Source: Rhodobacterales bacterium 56_14_T64 (lineage in GTDB: Bacteria; Pseudomonadota; Alphaproteobacteria; Rhodobacterales; Rhodobacteraceae). From it: a stretch of DNA of 35,698 nucleotides. The notes beneath the pieces were generated by a model. That model was given only the letters and a program-made list of their open reading frames with translations, had not been told where the DNA came from and made no database searches. The stretch covers positions 2,652 to 38,349 of the forward strand of contig MAAY01000038.1 of assembly GCA_002162795.1 (NCBI GenBank), given 5' to 3'. Both the position numbers and the translations under genes were made by a program. How positions within the stretch are numbered: position 1 is the stretch's first letter; each line of letters starts with the position of its first letter. Positions 24,828 to 32,390 of this stretch are shown here, one piece after another.

Positions 24828-25823
24828 TCAGGAGCCGTCGCGAATGGCTTTGGCGTCGGATAGAATTCCGTCAACGGCCTCGGAGCCATAAACATCACGG
24901 GCCTTGTCATAGACCGAGGCAACCGCATCGCGGAATGGGCCGATTTCCGGGATATTGACCTTTGCTCCGGCAGCTTTCATTTCGTCTAGTTGGCTTTGCA
25001 CCGAGCCTTGGACCAGATCGCGGCTAAAGGCTGCGGATTCAGTGGCTGCTTTGGCAATGGCCAGCTGGTCTTCTTCCGAGAACGACTGCCAGGTTGCTTC
25101 TGCAACTGTCAGCGGCAGCGGGCTGTAGACGTGACGAGTCAACGTGATGTTTGGTGCAACTTCGTAAAACCGCAGCGACTTGATAGTGTCGACGGGGTTT
25201 TCCTGGCCGTCGACAGTACCCTGCTGGATTGCCAGATAAACGTCGGTGATTGGCATGACCACGGTCTGGAACCCGATGGCCTCCATGGTCCAGCGGATCA
25301 TGTCGTTAGGGTAGACCCGCATTTTGCGACCTTCTGCATCCGCAGGCGAGTTCAGTTCCATGCCGGTGGTGTAGCTACGGAAACCAGCTTCCCAGGTCGA
25401 CAATACGCGGAACCCTTTTTCGGGTAGCTTGTCGAATTCACCCTGCAGCCAGGCTGAGTTGTCGTACAGCTCCCAGCCTTGCTCGAACGAGTCTACCAAG
25501 AATGGCATGGCGGTCAGGTTCAGCGACGGCAGGTGAGTGGCATAAGAACCGGTTGCGGACACGGTGAAATCGATGCCGCCCAATTGCAGTTGTTCGATGG
25601 CCTTGGGGTCATTTGCCAGCTGACCAGCTGGGAAAATCCGAACCTCGTAGCGGCCGTCTGTATATTCGGACACTTTCTCGGCAAAGACCTCGGCGGCCGC
25701 TTGGCGGGACCCGCCGGGATTATCGGTGTGGCTAAATTTCAGAACTTCAGCTGCCGCGGCAGCTGAGCCGAATGTTGCAAGGGTCGCTGCAGTTGCCAGC
25801 AGTTTTACGAGTGCAGAATTCAT
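24828..25823 (-). CDS. dctP: TRAP transporter periplasmic substrate-binding protein (DctP)
   Basis: A 331-residue binding protein with a Sec signal peptide (about 1-25, ending in an alanine run, then EVLKFSH). The ligand-carboxylate arginine is R169 in GRKMRVYPND, and AIQQGTVDGQENPVDTI near 205-220 is the usual family loop. I start at ATG 25823 because GGGAGG is eight bases upstream; the frame stays open to 25970, but that lies in the divergent promoter. It is the first gene of the seven-gene minus-strand operon ending in otnC. The ligand is probably a C4 sugar acid or a related lactone or acid, judged by the operon. Confidence 0.94.
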   Translation of the reverse strand: MNSALVKLLATAATLATFGSAAAAAEVLKFSHTDNPGGSRQAAAEVFAEKVSEYTDGRYEVRIFPAGQLANDPKAIEQLQLGGIDFTVSATGSYATHLPSLNLTAMPFLVDSFEQGWELYDNSAWLQGEFDKLPEKGFRVLSTWEAGFRSYTTGMELNSPADAEGRKMRVYPNDMIRWTMEAIGFQTVVMPITDVYLAIQQGTVDGQENPVDTIKSLRFYEVAPNITLTRHVYSPLPLTVAEATWQSFSEEDQLAIAKAATESAAFSRDLVQGSVQSQLDEMKAAGAKVNIPEIGPFRDAVASVYDKARDVYGSEAVDGILSDAKAIRDGS

Positions 25824-25863
25824 AGTGACCTCCCTGGTCGTTAATTCGTTGTTGCATTTTTTT

Positions 25864-25873
25864 ATGTATACAT
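25864..25873. promoter_or_regulatory. Candidate GntR/FCD operator 1 (GTATAC core)
   Basis: ATGTATACAT is a perfect palindrome set in a longer near-symmetric T-run/A-run context. It overlaps the putative -10 of the dctP promoter, so binding of the GntR regulator encoded at 28096 would block transcription. FCD-type GntR proteins often bind sites centred on GTATAC. Confidence 0.45.
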
Positions 25874-25891
25874 TAAAAAAGACACTGTCAA
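25865..25891 (-). promoter_or_regulatory. Putative dctP operon promoter
   Basis: On the minus strand TTGACA (25891-25886) and TATACA (25870-25865) are separated by 15 bases, upstream of dctP. The short spacing lowers confidence, but the -35 is a perfect consensus. Confidence 0.4.
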
Positions 25892-25914
25892 CAAATCTAA
25901 TTTCCCCATTTGTC

Positions 25915-25922
25915 GTATACAT
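25915..25922. promoter_or_regulatory. Candidate GntR/FCD operator 2 (GTATAC core)
   Basis: GTATACAT repeats the core of operator 1 with centres 49 bp apart. It contains TATACA, which could be the -10 of the plus-strand dehydrogenase operon. Two similar sites, one per divergent promoter, suggest joint control. Confidence 0.4.
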
Positions 25923-25963
25923 ACGGCATAAAGGGGGACAGGACGCCGAAGCTAGGGAACGAC

Positions 25964-27079
25964 ATGACACAGAATTTTGAGATCGCAGTTTTTGATGGAG
26001 ATGGCATTGGCCCAGAAATTATGGGGCCAACGGTTGATCTGCTGCGTGCTCTTGCTGAGCGGCGGAGCGACTACAGCCTGTCCTTCATCAACGTGCCAGC
26101 CGGAGCGTCACATTATGCGCAGACAGGAGAATCACTTCCTGAAGCGTCGTTGGACGTGGCTCGAAAATCAGATGCGATTTTGCTGTCAGCTATGGGGCTT
26201 CCCTCGGTTCGGTACGAAGACGGCACCGAAATTTCGCCTCAGATAGAGTTGCGAAAGAAGCTGCAGCTTTATGCTGGAGTACGCCCCGTACGTATCGCCA
26301 AGGGCCAGCGCACCCCGCTGAAATTGCAGGATGAAGTCGATTTTGTGCTGGTTCGTGAAAGTACCGAGGGGTTGTTCTATTCCCAAGGGGCAGGCGAAGT
26401 AACCCACACAGAGGCGCGCGAGACCCTGCGGATTACCCGCGATACCTCGGAAAAACTGTTCAAGTTTTCCTTTGAGTTGGCCAAACAACGCAAGGCCAGC
26501 GGACGCGGCCCAGGACGTGTGACCTGCGTTGACAAGGCCAATGTCTTCCGCGCGTTTGCGTTCTTTCGCAGCATCTTTGATGAAGAGGCGGCAAAGCACC
26601 CCGAGCTGACGGCCGATCACGCATATGTCGATGCAACGGCGTTGTGGATGGTCGAAAAGCCGCAGACATTTGATGTGATGGTGACCGAAAATATGTTCGG
26701 CGATATTCTGTCTGATCTTGGTGCAGGTCTTATGGGCGGGCTGGGTCTGGCACCGTCGGCCGATATTGGCGATGACCACGCTGTGTTCCAACCCTGTCAT
26801 GGCTCGGCGCCTGATATCGCAGGGCAGGGCATTGCCAATCCTTTTGCTATGGTGCTGTCGGCGGCGATGATGCTGGAATGGCTGGGCATCAACCACAACA
26901 TCCAATCGATGATCGACGACGGCAATGCACTCCGCTTGGCGGTTGAAGCGGTGATCGAGGACGGCAGCAAAACCACCCGTGATCTGGGAGGGAAATCAGA
27001 CACTAGAGGTGCCTGCGCAGCGGTACTTGAGCAGTTGTCATGCGCCTCACTGTCAGAGCAGAAGCCGGTGCCTGCATGA
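25964..27079 (+). CDS. Isocitrate/isopropylmalate dehydrogenase-family enzyme (tartrate/malate dehydrogenase-like)
   Basis: A 371-residue beta-decarboxylating-dehydrogenase-fold protein with all family sites: substrate arginines R97, R107 and R131, Y139, K191 in CVDKANVF, metal aspartates D223, D247 and D251 (TENMFGDILSD), and the NAD loop HGSAPDIAGQGIANP at 279-293. Members oxidise 2R,3S-type hydroxy acids (isopropylmalate, D-malate, tartrate), often with decarboxylation. In an OtnK/OtnC cluster lacking LtnD and OtnI, it may oxidise the C3 hydroxyl of a tetronate to 3-oxo-tetronate; that is a hypothesis. True LeuB is unlikely from context. Start ATG 25964 follows AGGGA. The next gene overlaps by four bases. 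Confidence 0.9.
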   Translation: MTQNFEIAVFDGDGIGPEIMGPTVDLLRALAERRSDYSLSFINVPAGASHYAQTGESLPEASLDVARKSDAILLSAMGLPSVRYEDGTEISPQIELRKKLQLYAGVRPVRIAKGQRTPLKLQDEVDFVLVRESTEGLFYSQGAGEVTHTEARETLRITRDTSEKLFKFSFELAKQRKASGRGPGRVTCVDKANVFRAFAFFRSIFDEEAAKHPELTADHAYVDATALWMVEKPQTFDVMVTENMFGDILSDLGAGLMGGLGLAPSADIGDDHAVFQPCHGSAPDIAGQGIANPFAMVLSAAMMLEWLGINHNIQSMIDDGNALRLAVEAVIEDGSKTTRDLGGKSDTRGACAAVLEQLSCASLSEQKPVPA

Positions 27080-28092
27080 GCGAACACATTCGTGTTGCCT
27101 GTCTTGGAGCTGGCTATTTCAGCCAGTTCCATTACGATGCTTGGGCCCGCATCCCACGCGCGACCCTGGTAGGGTCGGCGAATCGCAGCGTCCAAAAGGC
27201 CGCCGCCACCGGACTCCCAGCCTTTTCAAACGTCGAAGAGATGCTGGAGGCGACGCAACCCGACCTGCTAGACATCATCACCCCACCTGAGACGCACTTT
27301 GCTGCCATCACGGCCGCAACTGATGCAGGTGTCAAAGCCATCATTTGCCAAAAGCCATTCTGTACAGATCTCGGCGAAGCAAAAAATGCTGTGAGCTTGG
27401 CCCGAGACGCTGGCGTTGAGCTGATCGTGCACGAGAACTTCCGGTTTCAGCCTTGGTATCGCGAAATGCGGAGCCAAATTGACGCCGGCGCATTGGGCGA
27501 CGTACAGCAATTGACTTTTCGTTTGCGTACAGGCGATGGGCAGGGGCCAGAGGCTTATCTGGACCGACAGCCCTATTTCCAGCAAATGCCAAAGTTCCTG
27601 GTGCACGAAACCGCAGTACACTGGATCGACACCTTTCGCTATCTGCTTGGGGACATCACCTCTGTTTACGCCGATCTTCGCAAGCTGAACCCAGCGATTG
27701 CGGGCGAGGACGCAGGGATGATCCTGATGGATCATGCGTCGGGCACACGCGCTTGTTTTGATGGCAATCGCCATCTGGATCACGCTGCCGAAAACCATCG
27801 CCGAACTTTGGGTGAGGCATGTCTTGAAGGCACTAAGGGTGTCCTGACCCTTACCGGCGACGGGGCGGTTCACCTGCGCCAGTTTGGCGAGATCGACACC
27901 CAGACAGTTCTACCGGCCAAAGACTACCCTGGCTTTGCCGGAGATTGCGTCTTTGCCTTGCAAAATCATGTTGTTTCGGGCCTTTTGGATGGAACCCAAT
28001 TGGAAAACCGCGCGGCGGATTATCTGCGGGTGATCGAAGTCGAAAACGCCGTCTACCGCTCTGCGCAGGAAGGCCGGAAACTGGAGCCGTAA
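27076..28092 (+). CDS. Gfo/Idh/MocA-family oxidoreductase
   Basis: A 338-residue NAD(P)-dependent sugar oxidoreductase. The Rossmann loop is CLGAGYFSQFHYDAW (residues 9-23). IICQKPFCTDL near 89-99 is the EKP-type motif with K93 as the catalytic lysine, and HETAVHWIDTFRYLLGD carries the conserved His in the C-terminal sheet domain. The N-terminal residue of the EKP triad is Gln rather than Glu. The family oxidises hydroxyl groups of sugars, inositols and sugar lactones. It is translationally coupled to the dehydrogenase upstream. Together they could turn a C4 or C5 sugar or acid into the 3-oxo acid that the DUF1537 kinase needs. The start ATG 27076 overlaps the previous stop. Confidence 0.9.
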   Translation: MSEHIRVACLGAGYFSQFHYDAWARIPRATLVGSANRSVQKAAATGLPAFSNVEEMLEATQPDLLDIITPPETHFAAITAATDAGVKAIICQKPFCTDLGEAKNAVSLARDAGVELIVHENFRFQPWYREMRSQIDAGALGDVQQLTFRLRTGDGQGPEAYLDRQPYFQQMPKFLVHETAVHWIDTFRYLLGDITSVYADLRKLNPAIAGEDAGMILMDHASGTRACFDGNRHLDHAAENHRRTLGEACLEGTKGVLTLTGDGAVHLRQFGEIDTQTVLPAKDYPGFAGDCVFALQNHVVSGLLDGTQLENRAADYLRVIEVENAVYRSAQEGRKLEP

Positions 28093-28095
28093 GTC

Positions 28096-28770
28096 TTGGC
28101 AATCGCTGCAAAAACAAAATCAAGTTCTCAAAAGGCCGTGGATGAACTGCGAGAGTTGATTTTCTCTGGTGAACTGCCCGCCGGGTCTGACCATCTGGAA
28201 ACGGAATTGGCCGAAATGCTGGGCATGTCCCGCACGCCTGTCCGGGATGCCACTTTGATCTTGGCCTCGCAGGGGTTGCTGGAGGTCCGGCCTCGTAAAG
28301 GAGTGCGCATCCTGTCGTTGTCGGCCAAGGACATGCACGAGATTTACGAAGTTCTGACCGAGTTGGAGAGCCTGTCGGCGGCCCGAGCTGCGGAGAAAAA
28401 CTATTCGCCCGAAGATCTGGCTGCGCTGGCCAAGACTGTCACTGACATGGATGCCGCTCTGGCACGCGAAGATCGGACATCTTGGGCTAAGGCCGACGAG
28501 GCGTTTCACAAAGAATTGGTGCGTCTGGGGGGCAATACGCGCACGGCTGCGATTGTTGAAAACTTCAACGATCAGGTGAGGCGCGCGCGCGCATTGACCT
28601 TGAAAATACGCCCCATGCCGCATCAATCAAGCAAAGATCACGGCGCTCTTTTTGATGCCATCAGTCGCGGCGATGCCAAGGCGGCACATCAAATCCACTG
28701 GGACCACCGCGACACCGCGCGTAAACTGATCACAGGACTTCTGGAGCAGCTTGGTCTCAGGCATTTCTAA
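28096..28770 (+). CDS. GntR-family regulator with FCD domain (FadR subfamily)
   Basis: A 224-residue regulator. The winged helix-turn-helix occupies about 12-75, with LAEMLGMSRTPVRDATLIL and SQGLLEVRPRKGVRI as hallmarks. The all-helical FCD effector domain covers about 80-215, with metal-ligand-like Asp and His residues (KADEAFHKELVRLGG and the C-terminal HHxDT-like IHWDHRDTA). The start is TTG 28096, supported by GGAG at 28083-28086 nine bases upstream; no ATG is suitably placed. It lies three bases after the Gfo gene. It is the likely regulator of both divergent operons through the GTATAC sites, with a C4 acid as effector. Confidence 0.9.
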   Translation: MAIAAKTKSSSQKAVDELRELIFSGELPAGSDHLETELAEMLGMSRTPVRDATLILASQGLLEVRPRKGVRILSLSAKDMHEIYEVLTELESLSAARAAEKNYSPEDLAALAKTVTDMDAALAREDRTSWAKADEAFHKELVRLGGNTRTAAIVENFNDQVRRARALTLKIRPMPHQSSKDHGALFDAISRGDAKAAHQIHWDHRDTARKLITGLLEQLGLRHF

Positions 28771-28838
28771 CTGTGTCTCAAGTGCGAGAAGGTGAACTGC
28801 AGAATAGATCTTGGAACAATAATATGAATCCTTTGCGG

Positions 28839-28882
28839 ATTTCAGGTGCATAGGGCCCATAGAGAGCCTGTGCACCTGAAAT
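28839..28882. repeat. Perfect 12-bp inverted repeat with 20-base spacer
   Basis: ATTTCAGGTGCA (28839-28850) and TGCACCTGAAAT (28871-28882) flank 20 bases in the gap between the convergent GntR and DUF2948 genes. It could act as a bidirectional terminator, though no T-run follows, or be a remnant of a junction between the catabolic cluster and core genes. The rest of this 185-base gap shows nothing clear. Confidence 0.6.
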
Positions 28883-28955
28883 TATCACGCTTAAAGCCCC
28901 CTACAAAGAGCTCAAGATCGACCCGCGCGAGGCACGCAAACGCCTTGGCTATGGG

Positions 28956-29432
28956 TTAATCGCCGTGCCCTGGCGCCTTGCCCGAGGGTGCCTGATAGGG
29001 GCGTGTGACATCGCGCAGTGAAACCTCCAACGCCTCGACTGTCAGCCGCAGGACGCCATCGCCGGCTAATGTCAGCAGCACATGACCCGCGCCGTCTTCG
29101 CCGGGGTCAAAACTCACTTCGAGCAGCGACAGAATCACATCACGGTCACTGCGGTCGACGCCTTGTGACGATACCGACAGCACATTGTTGACAACCAAAA
29201 GGGACTGCACCCGCTCATAGGCACGACCACGTGCCTCGGCGGCGTCGCTGTCCTCCCAGCGAAACCGATTCAGCAGCAAGGCAAATCGATTCTGGCCCGG
29301 CTGCCACCGCATCTCGGTTGCCGGGAATACGGCATCCTGTGTGAGCGAAGAGATGACCTGTAGGTCATCCCCTGTTAGTGCCCCAAGGTTCAAAGGCGCT
29401 TCACCGCCTTCTTCAAATGTTGCGTCAGCCAT
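28956..29432 (-). CDS. DUF2948 family protein
   Basis: A 158-residue soluble acidic protein of a family restricted, as far as I know, to alphaproteobacteria and commonly encoded next to murA and hisD. Characteristic stretches are the ALTGDDLQVISSLTQDAVF start of the conserved core, the RFALLLNRFRWED strand and the C-terminal LTLAGDGVLRLTVEALEV. No catalytic motif or membrane segment is visible, and the function is unknown. Its start codon shares one base with the stop of murA (TAATG), so the two are translationally coupled. Confidence 0.88.
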   Translation of the reverse strand: MADATFEEGGEAPLNLGALTGDDLQVISSLTQDAVFPATEMRWQPGQNRFALLLNRFRWEDSDAAEARGRAYERVQSLLVVNNVLSVSSQGVDRSDRDVILSLLEVSFDPGEDGAGHVLLTLAGDGVLRLTVEALEVSLRDVTRPYQAPSGKAPGHGD

Positions 29433-30700
29433 TATTGCCCCTTGATCCGTTCAATTTTAGCACCAACAGCAGACAGCTTGCCCACCACGTGCTCGTACCC
29501 TCGGTCCAGATGATAGACCCGGCTCACCACCGTTTCGCCTTCAGCCGCCAAACCAGCCAGAATCAGCGACACCGAGGCACGCAAATCCGTGGCCATCACC
29601 GGAGCACCCTTTAGCTTGTCCACACCGGTCACTGTGGCTGTACCGCCGTGCACGTCGATCTGTGCTCCCATGCGGATCAACTCAGGCGCATGCATGAAAC
29701 GGTTCTCAAAGATTTTCTCTTCCAGAACAGAAGTCCCGCTGGCGGTGCACAAAAGCGCCATCATCTGCGCCTGCAAATCGGTGGGAAAGCCGGGGAAAGG
29801 CTCGGTGGTCACATCTACAGCCTGAATTCGGCCATTGCGCCGGGCAACTTTCAGGCCGTTCTCAGTCTCTTCTACAGAAATCCCAGCCGCATCCAGTTTC
29901 TCGCAGAAAGCTTCGACCAAATCGATTCGCCCGCCCAGCAGTTCAACTTCGCCACCGCAGAAAGCCGGGGCCAGCATATAAGTGCCCAACTCAATACGGT
30001 CGGTGACCACTGAGTGTGTCGCACCGTGCAACCGATCAACACCCTGAACAGTGATAGTTGATGTGCCAGCCCCGTCAATCTGGGCGCCCATCTTGCACAG
30101 ACAATCAGCTAGGTCGACGATTTCCGGCTCGCGCGCGGCGTTGTTGATTACAGTGGTGCCCTTGGCCAAAGTCGCCGCCATCAGCACGTTTTCAGTGGCC
30201 CCAACCGATACCAGTGGAAAATTCACAGTGCCGCCCTTCAGCCCACCAGGAGCCTTGGCGTGGATATACCCATCTTTCAGCTCTAGTTCAGCGCCAAGCG
30301 CCTCAAGCGCCTTAAGGTGCAGATCAACGGGCCGGGCACCAATGGCGCAGCCGCCGGGCAGCGACACAACTGCGTGTCCGTCCCGCGCCAGCATTGGCCC
30401 CAACACTAAAATCGAGGCGCGCATTTTGCGCACGATATCGTAGTCGGCGGTGTGGTTGTGGATGTTATGGCTCGACATCGCCAGCACTTTACCATCCTGC
30501 AACGAGGTAACCTCGGCACCCAAGGATTGCAGCAACTCGGTCATGGTTTTGATGTCACTCAACCGTGGAGCGTTTGTCAGCGTCAGCGGTTCATCGCTCA
30601 GCAATGTTGCTGGCATCAGGGTCAAACAAGCATTTTTTGCCCCAGCGATTGGAATTTGCCCGTTCAGCTCACCGCCACCGGTTACCAAAATTGAATCCAT
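29432..30700 (-). CDS. murA: UDP-N-acetylglucosamine 1-carboxyvinyltransferase
   Basis: MurA catalyses the first committed step of peptidoglycan synthesis: transfer of enolpyruvate from PEP to UDP-GlcNAc in the cytosol. The 422-residue length is standard. K22-N23 in AGAKNACL bind the substrates, and the catalytic Cys118 in [16 protein letters not shown] is the residue alkylated by fosfomycin, so the enzyme should be sensitive. The inside-out alpha/beta barrel repeats fill the rest, including QAMMALLC-type and [15 protein letters not shown] motifs near 310-340. It follows a small ORF by six bases and is coupled to DUF2948 downstream. Confidence 0.98.
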   Translation of the reverse strand: MDSILVTGGGELNGQIPIAGAKNACLTLMPATLLSDEPLTLTNAPRLSDIKTMTELLQSLGAEVTSLQDGKVLAMSSHNIHNHTADYDIVRKMRASILVLGPMLARDGHAVVSLPGGCAIGARPVDLHLKALEALGAELELKDGYIHAKAPGGLKGGTVNFPLVSVGATENVLMAATLAKGTTVINNAAREPEIVDLADCLCKMGAQIDGAGTSTITVQGVDRLHGATHSVVTDRIELGTYMLAPAFCGGEVELLGGRIDLVEAFCEKLDAAGISVEETENGLKVARRNGRIQAVDVTTEPFPGFPTDLQAQMMALLCTASGTSVLEEKIFENRFMHAPELIRMGAQIDVHGGTATVTGVDKLKGAPVMATDLRASVSLILAGLAAEGETVVSRVYHLDRGYEHVVGKLSAVGAKIERIKGQ

Positions 30701-30706
30701 CTGCCG

Positions 30707-30868
30707 TTATCCTTCTGACTTGCCTGTCTGTTTATCGTCGGCACCTGTGCCCGCGCGCGCCTTGGCCTGGGCTTTGCGCCGGGCCATATTTGCCTTCAAC
30801 GCAGCCTTTAGCCGATCTTCGCGCGCAGGGGAATTACCGCCGCTTTTGGGTGTTTTTTTATCTGCCAT
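30707..30868 (-). CDS. Small basic protein upstream of murA
   Basis: A 53-residue, strongly charged protein: MADKKTPKSGG, then REDRLKAALKANMARRKAQ and a Lys/Gln/Asp/Ser-rich tail. It has no hydrophobic segment and is probably helical in the middle and otherwise disordered. ATG 30868 has AGGG-like spacing upstream; the frame is open to 30949, but the extra part looks non-coding. It ends six bases before murA, so it is probably co-transcribed. The RLKAALKANMARRKAQ core looks like a short family I associate with roseobacter murA loci. Its function is unknown. Confidence 0.65.
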   Translation of the reverse strand: MADKKTPKSGGNSPAREDRLKAALKANMARRKAQAKARAGTGADDKQTGKSEG

Positions 30869-31073
30869 AAACCCTGTGTAACTTAGTCTGAAAAAACCGT
30901 CCAGATTGCCCTTGCACAGTTCTTCGATTGCCCCTAAAAGCCCCCTCACCGGCGGCGCTGTTGCTTAGAAGAAACGCTTTCTTTGATGCACAGTGACTTC
31001 GAACTTAGGTAGCTGATTGATAAAGGGTTTTCCAGAGCCCAAAAGCCGCCAAGTACCGATCTGGAGACAGTGC

Positions 31074-31148
31074 GCTGTGGTAGCTCAGTGGTAGAGCACA
31101 CCCTTGGTAAGGGTGAGGTCGGGAGTTCGATCCTCCCTCACAGCACCA
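31074..31148 (+). tRNA. tRNA-Thr (anticodon GGT)
   Basis: The 75-base gene includes an encoded CCA. The acceptor arms GCTGTGG and TCACAGC pair with one G-T. The D-arm TAGCTCAGTGGTAGAGC is canonical. The anticodon stem CACCC/GGGTG encloses TTGGTAA, giving anticodon GGT at 31106-31108. The T-arm is GGGAG, TTCGATC, CTCCC. It stands between the minus-strand murA block and the plus-strand UPF0262 gene. Confidence 0.97.
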
Positions 31149-31317
31149 GTCCATCCCCTCTAATTGGTGATAATTGGTTCTGCACTCAGCCAGTATGGCT
31201 GTGGTCACGGCCAATTTCCCAAGGCTTGTCGCAAGTCGAGCCGATTCCTCGCATTGCCCTGACCTACGGCTTGCGATACCTCTGGGCCAACGCATACGTG
31301 CAGTGAGACCACAGACA

Positions 31318-31797
31318 ATGAGCCGCATCAGTCAAATCGAGTTGGACGACAGCAATCTGCCGCCACCAACACCTGAAATCGAGCAAGAACGCCGGGTGGC
31401 GATTTTTGACCTGATCGAGGAAAACTCGTTTCAGTTGCCACCGCGTGACGACCGGGACGTGCCCCATGGCCCCTATCATCTGGGACTGGCGATTCGGGAT
31501 AAGCGACTGGTGTTTGATGTCGAAACCGAGAGTGGCGGCAAGGCGGCGGAATTCCATCTGTCGTTGTCGCCGTTTCGGCAAGTGGTCAAGGACTACTACC
31601 AGATCTGTGAGAGCTATTTCACGGCGGTCAAGACGTTGCCGCCAAGCCAGATCGAAACCATCGATATGGCGCGCCGCGGTATCCACAACGAGGGCAGTCG
31701 CGTGTTGCAAGAACGGTTAGAAGGCAAGGTCGAGATCGACACCGACACAGCCCGACGTTTGTTCACGCTGATCTGCGTATTGCATTTCGGAGGCTGA
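31318..31797 (+). CDS. UPF0262 family protein
   Basis: A 159-residue soluble protein of UPF0262, an alphaproteobacterial family of unknown function. Recognised segments are IELDDSNLPPPTPEIEQERR at the start and HGPYHLGLAIRDKRLVFDV, then SLSPFRQVVKDYYQICESYF and DMARRGIHNEG. ATG 31318 is the family start; the frame stays open upstream to the tRNA region but without homology. It is followed at once by the phosphatase gene, whose ribosome site lies inside this gene's 3' end, so the two form an operon. Confidence 0.88.
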   Translation: MSRISQIELDDSNLPPPTPEIEQERRVAIFDLIEENSFQLPPRDDRDVPHGPYHLGLAIRDKRLVFDVETESGGKAAEFHLSLSPFRQVVKDYYQICESYFTAVKTLPPSQIETIDMARRGIHNEGSRVLQERLEGKVEIDTDTARRLFTLICVLHFGG

Positions 31798-31801
31798 CGG
31801 A

Positions 31802-32260
31802 TTGAGCGAACTGCCGCAATCGGTTTTGTTTTGTTGTGACCACAACTCGGTGCGCTCGCCGATGGCCGAAGGCATTATGAAGAAGTTTTATGGCACTGGC
31901 ACCTATGTTCAATCGGCTGGGGTCAAGACTGACATGGAAATCGATGGGTTCTCGATCTCAGTGTGCCAGGAAATTGGTGTTGAGTTGTCGCGGCATCGCT
32001 CAAGATCGTTTGATGAGATGGAGCGATGGGGGGATGATTTGTCCTCGTTTGATCTGGTGGTGGCGCTGTCGCCAGCCAGCCAACGCCGGGCGCTGGAGCT
32101 GACCCGCTTCTTTCATCTCGAAGTGGAATATTGGCCGATTATGGATCCGACCGGGCTGGGCGAAAGCCGCTCTGCCAAACTGGACAGTTACCGGCAAACC
32201 CGTGATCAGATCATTCATCATCTGACCCGTCGGTGGGGGGCGCCGACGCAAACTCCATAA
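31802..32260 (+). CDS. Low-molecular-weight protein-tyrosine-phosphatase family protein
   Basis: A 152-residue LMW-PTP/arsenate-reductase-fold protein. The P-loop is C12-D-H-N-S-V-R18-S, matching C-x5-R, and the general-acid Asp is in IMDPTGLG near residues 116-122. It dephosphorylates phosphotyrosine or a small molecule. The loop sequence CDHNSVRSP and the single Asp-Pro fit the group often annotated as arsenate-reductase-like, but no ars genes are near. The start is TTG 31802 with GGAGG at 31789-31793 eight bases upstream. It is the second gene of the UPF0262 operon. Confidence 0.88.
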   Translation: MSELPQSVLFCCDHNSVRSPMAEGIMKKFYGTGTYVQSAGVKTDMEIDGFSISVCQEIGVELSRHRSRSFDEMERWGDDLSSFDLVVALSPASQRRALELTRFFHLEVEYWPIMDPTGLGESRSAKLDSYRQTRDQIIHHLTRRWGAPTQTP

Positions 32261-32390
32261 CGGCGCTGCCGGGAAGCCAATTTTCAGGCCAACCTTATGT
32301 TTTGATATTGCTAGAAAAAGCGTGATGTGAGCGTTGTATTCCTTGGTCGTTCGGCTTTAGCTCAACTCCAAACTCCTAGAAAGGTTGCCC

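Noticed and set aside
25964-27079. LeuB (leucine biosynthesis)
   Set aside because: No leuC or leuD nearby, and the gene sits in an acid-sugar cluster with its own regulator. The family is shared with tartrate and malate dehydrogenases.
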